In this document: positions 57,492-64,000 of the stretch, piece after piece | Layout: every line of letters starts with the position of its first letter | Position numbering within the stretch: the first letter of the stretch is position 1 | Assembly: GCF_013823385.1 (NCBI RefSeq) | Contig: NZ_PNMA01000010.1 | Span: 1-64,000 of the forward strand | DNA from: Hyphomonas sp. | GTDB lineage: Bacteria; Pseudomonadota; Alphaproteobacteria; Caulobacterales; Hyphomonadaceae | Direction: 5' to 3' | Length of the DNA stretch: 64,000 nucleotides | Position numbers and translations under genes: made by a program | Notes under the pieces: generated by a model | What the model saw: only the letters and a program-made list of their open reading frames with translations | Told to the model about the DNA's origin: nothing | Database searches by the model: none

Positions 57492-59562
57492 GCCGCTCGA
57501 AATACTCCCGAGCGCCGCCTGAGGGCTGCGCCAGGCCATTCTCACTGCACCGGCGCCAGGGGCGTTCGGTGCAGTTTTGTATCTGCACCACATAGAGGTC
57601 TTCATCCCGTGCATAGACGGTGATGCCGCCCGCCTCTCTTGCCTGCGTCCAGGTAAAGGTGAGGTCACCGCTTGCCGCGCCTTCTCTCAATATCTGGATA
57701 CGGATCGTATCGGGTGCCTGCTCCGTATCGGCCTTTTTATTCCGCTCTGCCGGGCCGAGGGCTGTGATGCTCAGACCTGAAAACGAGGGGTATTGGCACG
57801 CTTCAAGGCCACACCCTTCCCTGTCGGGAGCTTCGGAGAATCGCAAGGGCGGCAGACCATCCCCGTCGACAAATTCAAGGCGCGAAACCATGCCTTGCGT
57901 ATCTGCGATGAAGACATCGCCGGAAGCAGACCAGTGGAGCACCACTTTCGGCGCCGTACTCCAGAGCCAGATGGCTGGAGCCAGCAGGCATGCTGCGCCG
58001 ATCAGGCGGGCCCAACCAGCGAAGGCCATCATCGCCCCCAAGGCCAGCGACAGAAACACCAGCGCCAGCGGCGGCATGGGAACCGGCATGCGGATGACGC
58101 CGGGGGAGAGATTGTAGAAAAAATGCGTCATGTTGAGCACCAGTTCGAGCGACTGGCCCAGAAGCCGCAGCCCGAGTTCGGCTTGCCCGAACAGTGCAAG
58201 GATGACCGTGAGCGCCGCCGCCGGCGCGGTGACAAACGTGACCACGGGCATGATGGCGAAATTGGCGAAGAGCCCGACGGGAGACAGCCGGTCGAAGTGA
58301 AAGAAGGAAAACGGCGCCGTCGCTGCGTCCGAGACAACGGAGGTCATGATGATCGAGGCCCAGGCAAAGCCGATTGGTCCAAGAACGCGCTCTCGGCTGG
58401 ACCGGTGATTTCGCCAGACTTCATAAGTGGCGATAAGGCCGCCGGTGGCCGCGAAGGACATCTGAAAACCCGGCGTCACCACGCTTTCGGGCTGGAGCAG
58501 AACGATGACGATCAGCGCAATCGCAAAGGTCCGCAGGCTGATGGCGGCGCGATCGAAGATGACTGCGAGGAAAACGATCGCGGCCATGATGAAGGCCCGC
58601 TGCGTCGAAACGCTTGCGCCGGAAACTATAAGATAGGCTGCGCAGGTGATCAGGGCGATGACCGCAGCAATTTTCTGCACGGGCACCCTCAAGGCCAGCG
58701 GTTCAATCAGTACCAGCGACCGCCGGATGAGGAAAAAGGTCAGCCCCCCGACGATAGAGAGATGGAGACCGGATATGGCCAGCAGATGGGCGAGGCCGGT
58801 ATCCCTCAGAGCGTTCTGATCCTCCGGGCGCAGAAAGCTCCGGTCCCCGGCGATCAGGGCTGCGGCGAGGCCGCCTGCCCGCTCCCCGGCCGCCTCATTC
58901 ACATAGCTGGAGAGCAGCCTGCGCTGGGCAGATATCCAGAGCGCTGCCTGATCCCTCACGCTGTCCGGCGCCCCGAGAACCCCGCCCCGGCAGCGCCCCT
59001 GCACATAGCCGACCGCGCCAAGCTTCTGGAAATAAGCCTGCCGCCGGAAATCATAATCCCCCGGCAGGGTGGGTGAAGGCGGTGGGCGAAGCACCACCCA
59101 GCACCGCACGAACCGGCCCGATGATACCTCCAGCCGGGCGCGGTGGGTCACCCTCACCAATTCCGGCTGCAGGTCTGCAGGAAAGCCTGCGATGGAGTGA
59201 ACCTTGATCTTGAGGCGCGCGCCTTTTTCGCCGGGTTCGATATTCGCGACCCACCCTTCCAGCATGACGGGGCGGGTCTCTGCGGTAATCACGGGCGCCT
59301 CCACCCGCCAGGTGCGCAGAGCCCCCGCCGAAAAGCCAATGACAGCCCCAAACAGGCAAACGGCGAGCGCGTATGTGAAGTCTGACCGGTGCGCCCAGCG
59401 GACAAGCAGAAACATCGGCGCTACCGCACCAAAGAGCGTAGCCACTTCGATACGCGTAGGCTCAAACGGCACTGACAGGTAGGCGGCAGCGCCCGCGCAC
59501 ATGGCAAATGCCAGCAGCAGCGGCCGGGAATCCACGCCCACAACGCTGGCCGTATCCCGCAT
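57472..59562 (-). CDS. comEC: ComEC/Rec2-family DNA internalisation channel
   Basis: This 696-residue polytopic inner-membrane protein moves single-stranded DNA into the cytoplasm during transformation. It has an N-terminal DUF4131-like region, a competence domain with the motif [20 protein letters not shown], and about ten membrane segments. The C-terminal beta-lactamase-like part seen in Bacillus is short and lacks metal-binding histidines, as in many alphaproteobacteria. The start MRDTASVV at 59562 is a choice; a GTG at 59595 is also possible. The frame overlaps gltX if extended further. Confidence 0.9.
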   Translation of the reverse strand: MRDTASVVGVDSRPLLLAFAMCAGAAAYLSVPFEPTRIEVATLFGAVAPMFLLVRWAHRSDFTYALAVCLFGAVIGFSAGALRTWRVEAPVITAETRPVMLEGWVANIEPGEKGARLKIKVHSIAGFPADLQPELVRVTHRARLEVSSGRFVRCWVVLRPPPSPTLPGDYDFRRQAYFQKLGAVGYVQGRCRGGVLGAPDSVRDQAALWISAQRRLLSSYVNEAAGERAGGLAAALIAGDRSFLRPEDQNALRDTGLAHLLAISGLHLSIVGGLTFFLIRRSLVLIEPLALRVPVQKIAAVIALITCAAYLIVSGASVSTQRAFIMAAIVFLAVIFDRAAISLRTFAIALIVIVLLQPESVVTPGFQMSFAATGGLIATYEVWRNHRSSRERVLGPIGFAWASIIMTSVVSDAATAPFSFFHFDRLSPVGLFANFAIMPVVTFVTAPAAALTVILALFGQAELGLRLLGQSLELVLNMTHFFYNLSPGVIRMPVPMPPLALVFLSLALGAMMAFAGWARLIGAACLLAPAIWLWSTAPKVVLHWSASGDVFIADTQGMVSRLEFVDGDGLPPLRFSEAPDREGCGLEACQYPSFSGLSITALGPAERNKKADTEQAPDTIRIQILREGAASGDLTFTWTQAREAGGITVYARDEDLYVVQIQNCTERPWRRCSENGLAQPSGGAREYFERLIRTAG

Positions 59563-59665
59563 GAGCTTCCGGAAGAAACCGTCCCCCTCTTGCACTTCGC
59601 CCCGTCCTCGTGTTTGACCACCCCAACAGCGGCCACAGCGCCGGTCAGTCGGAGCGTGCCACAGG

Positions 59666-61126
59666 ATGTCCGTCGTTACTCGATTTGCCCCATCCCCAAC
59701 GGGAATGCTGCATATTGGAGGCGCTCGGACGGCACTTTTCAACTATTTGTTTGCGCGCCGTAATGGCGGGCGGTTTCTCCTGCGAATTGAGGATACTGAC
59801 CGCGAGCGCTCCACCCAGGCGGCAACCGACGCCATTCTGGACGCCATGCAATGGCTGGGCCTGACGCCGGATGAGCCGCCGGTGATGCAATCAGCGCAGG
59901 TGGCGCGTCACGCCGCTGTAGCGCATGAGATGATCGAGCGCGGCACCGCCTTCAAATGCTACGTAACGGCCGAGGAGCTTCAGGCCCGCCGGGATCTGGG
60001 CGAGGAGAAGCGCCTGGCCGCCCGCGAGGAAGGCCTCAGCGAAGCAGCGCGGGAAGCCCTGCTGGCGGAAGCATCGCAACTTCTGGCGCCCTTCCGGTCG
60101 CCTTACCGGGATGGCGCGCCAGCGCCCTCTCCCGACGCGCCCTTCACCGTGCGCCTTCGCGCGCCTGAAAGTGGCCCGCGCACCGTGGAAGACGGCGTTC
60201 AGGGCAGCGTGACCATCGACGCGTCGGAAATCGACGATCTGATCATGCTCCGCGCTGATGGCACGCCCACCTATATGCTGGCGGTGGTGGTCGACGATCA
60301 CGATATGGGCGTCACCCATGTCATTCGCGGCGACGACCATCTGCGCAACACCTTTCGCCAGGTACCGATCTACGAGGCCATGGGCTGGGATGTTCCCAAA
60401 TTCTCCCATGTTCCCATGATCCACGGCAATGATGGCGCCAAGCTCTCCAAACGCCATGGCGCCCTTTCCACCACGGCTTACCGGGACATGGGCTATCTGC
60501 CTGAGGCCATGAAGGCCTACCTCCTCCGTCTTGGGTGGAGCCATGGTGACCAAGAGATATTCACAGACGAGGAAGCCATCGCCTTGTTTGATGTCTCCGG
60601 CATCAACAAGGCCCCGGCCCGGCTGGACCTCGACAAGCTGGCAACGGTCAACGCGCACTTCATCCGCCTGGCCGACGATGCGCGCCTGTTTGACCTGATT
60701 TGTCCGATTTTGTCCGCGAATGGTCCTCTGAGTGACAGCGATCAGCACCGGATTCGGGCCGCTCTGCCGCACATGAAAGACCGGGGAACCACCCTCATCG
60801 AACTGGCGGCAGCGTTCGATTTCCTCAGGGTAAAGCGCCCCCTTGAGATGAATAAAAATGCACGTAAAGCCTTGTCTGACGAAGGGAAACTTCGTCTTAA
60901 GGGACTGTATGATGAACTGCAGCGAATGTCGCAGTGGTCAGGCGCTAGCATTTCGGAAACGATAAAGTCATATTGCGCCGCAACAGGCCTATCTATGGGG
61001 CAGATAGGCCCGCCACTCAGAGCCGCACTTACCGGCGGACTTCCTGCACCGGACCTCGCGCCGGTGATGGAATGGCTCGGCCGGGAAGAGACGCTCGCAC
61101 GAATTGACGACCAACTTGCCAGCTGA
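59666..61126 (+). CDS. gltX: Glutamyl-tRNA synthetase
   Basis: This 486-residue class I synthetase starts VVTRFAPSPTGMLHIGGART with the HIGH-type motif, has FLLRIEDTDRERSTQAA, HVIRGDDHLRNTFRQ and the KMSKS-type loop GAKLSKRHGALS. It is probably the Glu-charging form used with amidotransferase for Gln. It is divergent from comEC and precedes gltA by 48 bases. Confidence 0.97.
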   Translation: MSVVTRFAPSPTGMLHIGGARTALFNYLFARRNGGRFLLRIEDTDRERSTQAATDAILDAMQWLGLTPDEPPVMQSAQVARHAAVAHEMIERGTAFKCYVTAEELQARRDLGEEKRLAAREEGLSEAAREALLAEASQLLAPFRSPYRDGAPAPSPDAPFTVRLRAPESGPRTVEDGVQGSVTIDASEIDDLIMLRADGTPTYMLAVVVDDHDMGVTHVIRGDDHLRNTFRQVPIYEAMGWDVPKFSHVPMIHGNDGAKLSKRHGALSTTAYRDMGYLPEAMKAYLLRLGWSHGDQEIFTDEEAIALFDVSGINKAPARLDLDKLATVNAHFIRLADDARLFDLICPILSANGPLSDSDQHRIRAALPHMKDRGTTLIELAAAFDFLRVKRPLEMNKNARKALSDEGKLRLKGLYDELQRMSQWSGASISETIKSYCAATGLSMGQIGPPLRAALTGGLPAPDLAPVMEWLGREETLARIDDQLAS

Positions 61127-61174
61127 CACGCAAGTCGACGCCGGCCAACAGAAATGGAACAGGGTTAAAGGCTG

Positions 61175-62479
61175 ATGGAAAACAAGGTTAAAGACGCTGG
61201 AACGGCCAAACTTGAAGTCGCAGGCAAGACGGTCACGCTGCCAGTGTATTCTGGCACGCACGGCCCGAATGTAATCGACATCCGGAAACTCTATGCAGAA
61301 GTTGACCACTTCACGCTCGACCCTGGTTTTACCTCTACAGGCAGCTGTGAAAGCCAGATTACCTTCATCGACGGCGATGAAGGCATCCTGCTCCACCGCG
61401 GTTACCCCATTGAGCAATTGGCCGAGAAATCAAGCTATCTGGAGCTCTGCTACCTCCTCCTGAACGGCGAACTGCCGACCAAGGAAGAATATGAGGCATT
61501 CGGCAAGGATGTGCGCCAGCACACCCTGCTCCACACCCAGCAGGACCGCTTCTTCGACGGTTTCCGCCGTGACAGCCATCCGATGGCGATGCTCACCGGC
61601 ACCGTCGGGGGCATGGCAGCCTTCTATCCGGGCGCCATGGGCAATGAAGACCCCGAAGAGCGCCGCCGCGATTCCATCCGCCTGATCGCGAAGATGCCGA
61701 CCATCGCAGCGCGCTGCATGAAGTACAATTTGGGCCAGAAGTTCGTCGATCCGCTGAACCGTCTGTCCTACTCCGAAAACTTCCTCAACATGTGCTTCTC
61801 GGTGACCGCCGAAGACTATGAAGTGAACCCGGTTCTCGCCCGCGCGATGGATCGCTTCTTCATGCTCCACGCCGATCATGAGCAGAACGCATCGACCTCA
61901 ACCGTCCGCCTCGTGGCTTCCTCCGGCGCTCACCCCTTCGCGGCAATTGCGGCAGGTGTTGCCAGCCTATGGGGCCCCAGCCATGGCGGCGCCAATGAAG
62001 CTGCCCTGCGCCAGCTGCGCGAAATCGGCGACATCAGCAATGTTCCGGATTTTGTGAAGAAGGTGAAGGACAAGTCCAGCGGCGTGCGCCTGATGGGCTT
62101 TGGTCACCGCGTTTACAAGAACTACGATCCGCGCGCGAAAGTGATGCAGAAAACTGCTCACGAAGTGCTCGACGCGCTCGACCTGCGTGACCATCCGCTG
62201 CTCAAGGTTGCCATGGAGCTGGAGCGCATTGCCCTCCAGGACGAATATTTCGTTGCCAAGAAACTCTATCCGAACGTCGATTTCTATTCGGGCATCATCC
62301 TCGAAGCGATGGGTTTCCCGACCAAGATGTTCACGGTGCTTTTCGCCGTGGCGCGTACTGTCGGCTGGGTGTCTCAGATGAACGAGATGCTGGAAGACCC
62401 CACGCAGAAGATCGGCCGTCCGCGCCAGATCTATACCGGCGCGGCGATGCGGGACTACAAACCGATGGATGGCCGCTAA
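61175..62479 (+). CDS. gltA: Citrate synthase
   Basis: This 434-residue enzyme condenses oxaloacetate and acetyl-CoA. It shows [20 protein letters not shown], then the catalytic [36 protein letters not shown] and [17 protein letters not shown] segments with the His, His, Asp triad (Asp in VDFYSGII). Length fits the type II hexameric form of proteobacteria. Its stop overlaps the convergent lpxB stop by 4 bases. Confidence 0.98.
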   Translation: MENKVKDAGTAKLEVAGKTVTLPVYSGTHGPNVIDIRKLYAEVDHFTLDPGFTSTGSCESQITFIDGDEGILLHRGYPIEQLAEKSSYLELCYLLLNGELPTKEEYEAFGKDVRQHTLLHTQQDRFFDGFRRDSHPMAMLTGTVGGMAAFYPGAMGNEDPEERRRDSIRLIAKMPTIAARCMKYNLGQKFVDPLNRLSYSENFLNMCFSVTAEDYEVNPVLARAMDRFFMLHADHEQNASTSTVRLVASSGAHPFAAIAAGVASLWGPSHGGANEAALRQLREIGDISNVPDFVKKVKDKSSGVRLMGFGHRVYKNYDPRAKVMQKTAHEVLDALDLRDHPLLKVAMELERIALQDEYFVAKKLYPNVDFYSGIILEAMGFPTKMFTVLFAVARTVGWVSQMNEMLEDPTQKIGRPRQIYTGAAMRDYKPMDGR

Positions 62480-63636
62480 CCGGCTTTGAATTCGTCCAGA
62501 ATAGCCCCGGCAGCGAGCACCGCTGCCGGGGTTTTTTCTTTCAGGAGCCGCGTCAGCGCTTGCGCCTGCGCTTCCCGCTGGCGCTGCAGGGCGCCAGGTT
62601 CCTTGATCCAGCTGATAGCCTGAGCGGCGATCAATTCGGGCTTCTGCTTCGTCTGCACGAATTCCGGCACCACCGAGGTATCGTCGTTCAGGATATTCAG
62701 CAGCGTGATGTGGGTCTTCTTGTAGAGCAGCCCGCGCGCCAGGGACCAGGTAACCCAGCCGGTCTTGTAGGCGACGATCATCGGCGCGCCCTGCATGGCA
62801 ACTTCGCTGGTCACCGTGCCAGAACAGGCCAGAACCACATCTGCCGCGGCCATGGCATCGAATCGTTGGCTCCCATCTGTCAGGACGGTGAACTGTTCGG
62901 GCGCCTCCGGAAACGCCTCGCGGAACGTCTCGGCTGCGTTCTCGGCCGGCTCGACAAACAGCCGCGTGCCGGGCAAGGCGCGCTTGACGAGCGCGGCGGC
63001 CTCCATGAGCGCGGGGGCGACGCGGGCAATTTCGCTTTTCCGGCTGCCAGGCAGGACCAGGAGCGCGGTGTCTCCATCGGTAAGGCCGTGGCGGCGCCTG
63101 AAGCCCGCGCGATCCCCCTGCCCCCCCCGAGAAAGCGCAGGGTTACCGATCACGGTCGTCTTCAAACCGAAGGGTTCGTAATAGGGAACCTCAATGTCGT
63201 GCATGCAGAGCAGATGATCGACTGTGGCCGCAAGCGTCTTTGCGCGGCCAGGCCGGGTTGCCCATACTTGCGGGCCGATCAGCTTGACCAGGCGGATGTG
63301 CGGCGCTTTCGCCCTGACCCTCTGGGCGACGCGAAGCATGAACCCCCAGGAATCCACCAGAACAACGACCTTTGGATCGGCTGCCACGATTGCTTCTGTT
63401 GCCGCGTCAGCCAGTTTGACCACATCGCCGTATGCCTTGATGCCCTCCAGAAATCCGAGGACGGACAGAGGGGAAATATCAATGGGCGAGGCAATACCAA
63501 TTTCAGCGAGATGTTCCCCGCCAATCCCCTGGATACGAAGGCTCGTGTCTGATCGCCAGAGCGCGTCGATGACTTCTCGGGCGAGCAGATCGCCTGAAGC
63601 TTCCGCCGCGACAAAATAAATGTCTGAAGTGCTCAC
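62476..63636 (-). CDS. lpxB: Lipid A disaccharide synthase
   Basis: This 386-residue glycosyltransferase joins UDP-2,3-diacylglucosamine and lipid X. It starts [20 protein letters not shown], has [14 protein letters not shown], the [20 protein letters not shown] region, [17 protein letters not shown] and [20 protein letters not shown], all LpxB hallmarks. The start overlaps the lpxI stop by ATGA. Its last codons contain the gltA terminator on the opposite strand. Confidence 0.97.
   Translation of the reverse strand: MSTSDIYFVAAEASGDLLAREVIDALWRSDTSLRIQGIGGEHLAEIGIASPIDISPLSVLGFLEGIKAYGDVVKLADAATEAIVAADPKVVVLVDSWGFMLRVAQRVRAKAPHIRLVKLIGPQVWATRPGRAKTLAATVDHLLCMHDIEVPYYEPFGLKTTVIGNPALSRGGQGDRAGFRRRHGLTDGDTALLVLPGSRKSEIARVAPALMEAAALVKRALPGTRLFVEPAENAAETFREAFPEAPEQFTVLTDGSQRFDAMAAADVVLACSGTVTSEVAMQGAPMIVAYKTGWVTWSLARGLLYKKTHITLLNILNDDTSVVPEFVQTKQKPELIAAQAISWIKEPGALQRQREAQAQALTRLLKEKTPAAVLAAGAILDEFKAG
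62505..62537 (+). terminator. Rho-independent terminator of gltA, located inside lpxB
   Basis: CCCCGGCAGC (62505-62514) and GCTGCCGGGG (62522-62531) form a perfect 10-bp stem with a 7-base loop, followed by six T residues. It lies 26 bases after the gltA stop and within the lpxB coding end on the other strand. It is a classical intrinsic terminator for the plus strand. Confidence 0.9.
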
Positions 63637-64000
63637 GAGACACCCATTTCAGGCGGAAAGCCGTAAATGAAGATACCGAGTTCCGCCGCACGCTGCTCCA
63701 TCCGTACACGGTTGAGCATCAGTGCGCCGCCGGCTTCTATCGCAATGCCGGCGAGACCGGCTGCGGCCGCAAGCTCGACCGTAGAGACACCCGTCGTGGG
63801 CAGATCAATCCGCCGCTCCTGAACCGGCTTGGGCCGCTTTGCGAGGACGCCGCGGCGCTGCTCCGGCGTTCCTCTGATTTCAGCAGGCAAATCCGCGCAG
63901 CGGCGCAGCATTTCGTCGGTGCCTTCCTGAGCCTCCACGGCTAAGACAAGCCCATCACAGACAACACACCCCTGCCCGATGTCCAGCGTTCCGGTGGCGG
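63633..64000 (-). CDS. lpxI: LpxI, UDP-2,3-diacylglucosamine diphosphatase (C-terminal part)
   Basis: The last 121 codons of the gene are present; the start lies beyond the right edge. The frame reads GTLDIGQGCVVCDGLVLAVE, then AQEGTDEMLRRCADL and a C-terminal KRPKPVQERRIDLPTTGVST, VELAAAAGLAGIAIEAGGAL, as in LpxI, the enzyme that replaces LpxH in alphaproteobacteria to form lipid X. It is coupled to lpxB by an ATGA overlap. Confidence 0.92.
   Translation of the reverse strand, partial: ATGTLDIGQGCVVCDGLVLAVEAQEGTDEMLRRCADLPAEIRGTPEQRRGVLAKRPKPVQERRIDLPTTGVSTVELAAAAGLAGIAIEAGGALMLNRVRMEQRAAELGIFIYGFPPEMGVS

Overview
The window is an alphaproteobacterial chromosome segment. The core gene orders (rlpA-dacF-tmk-holB-tatD, ppiD-trpEGDC-lexA-comEC-gltX-gltA-lpxB-lpxI), the alphaproteobacterial LexA box and the Trb-type mobile element all fit that class. 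A marine Hyphomonadaceae/Maricaulales-like host is my guess from gene content only.

Region 1 (1 to about 24,070) is the right-hand part of an integrative and conjugative element (ICE); its left end lies outside the window. From left to right it holds, all on the minus strand, the mating-pair genes trbL(partial)-trbK-trbJ-trbE-trbD-trbC-trbB, a CopG-type regulator, the coupling protein traG, a DUF3363 relaxase, a lytic transglycosylase, DUF736, a TraF-type signal peptidase, DUF2840 and an AlpA-like helix-turn-helix protein. Next come DUF2285 genes (one frameshifted), a divergent XRE regulator, a second DUF736, a membrane protein, DUF2493, a toprim/primase, a large ParB-like protein and a DUF932 protein. 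The only sizeable plus-strand operon of the element is at its end: a small hypothetical gene, a TumE/TumA-like toxin-antitoxin pair and a large serine recombinase, all four linked by 4-base ATGA overlaps. The recombinase frame runs into and through a tRNA-Ser(UGA) gene whose 3' end faces the element, which marks the likely attachment site. Several element genes carry long structured 5' leaders: parB and DUF932 share a 32-base identical block, and in parB two perfect helices cross as a pseudoknot that buries the ribosome-binding site. DUF736 and DUF2493 share another leader type.

Region 2 (24,073 to 64,000) is core chromosome. It covers cell envelope (rlpA, dacF, lpxB, lpxI, hldE), DNA replication and repair (holB, lexA, comEC, phrB), nucleotide metabolism (tmk, guaA, guaB, pyrG), rRNA and tRNA functions (rsmB, rlmE, gltX), tryptophan synthesis (trpE, trpG, trpD, trpC) and central carbon metabolism (tpiA, gltA, rpiB). 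A four-gene operon, photolyase-FAD oxidoreductase-DUF1365-cyclopropane synthase, is preceded by a perfect TGATCC-N18-TAAGA promoter. This is the signature of the RpoE/ChrR (ECF11) singlet-oxygen response known in Rhodobacter. A 311-base gene-free gap (30,068 to 30,378) holds a 28-base palindromic site that resembles a XerCD/dif site.

No rRNA genes, CRISPR arrays or intact insertion sequences were seen.
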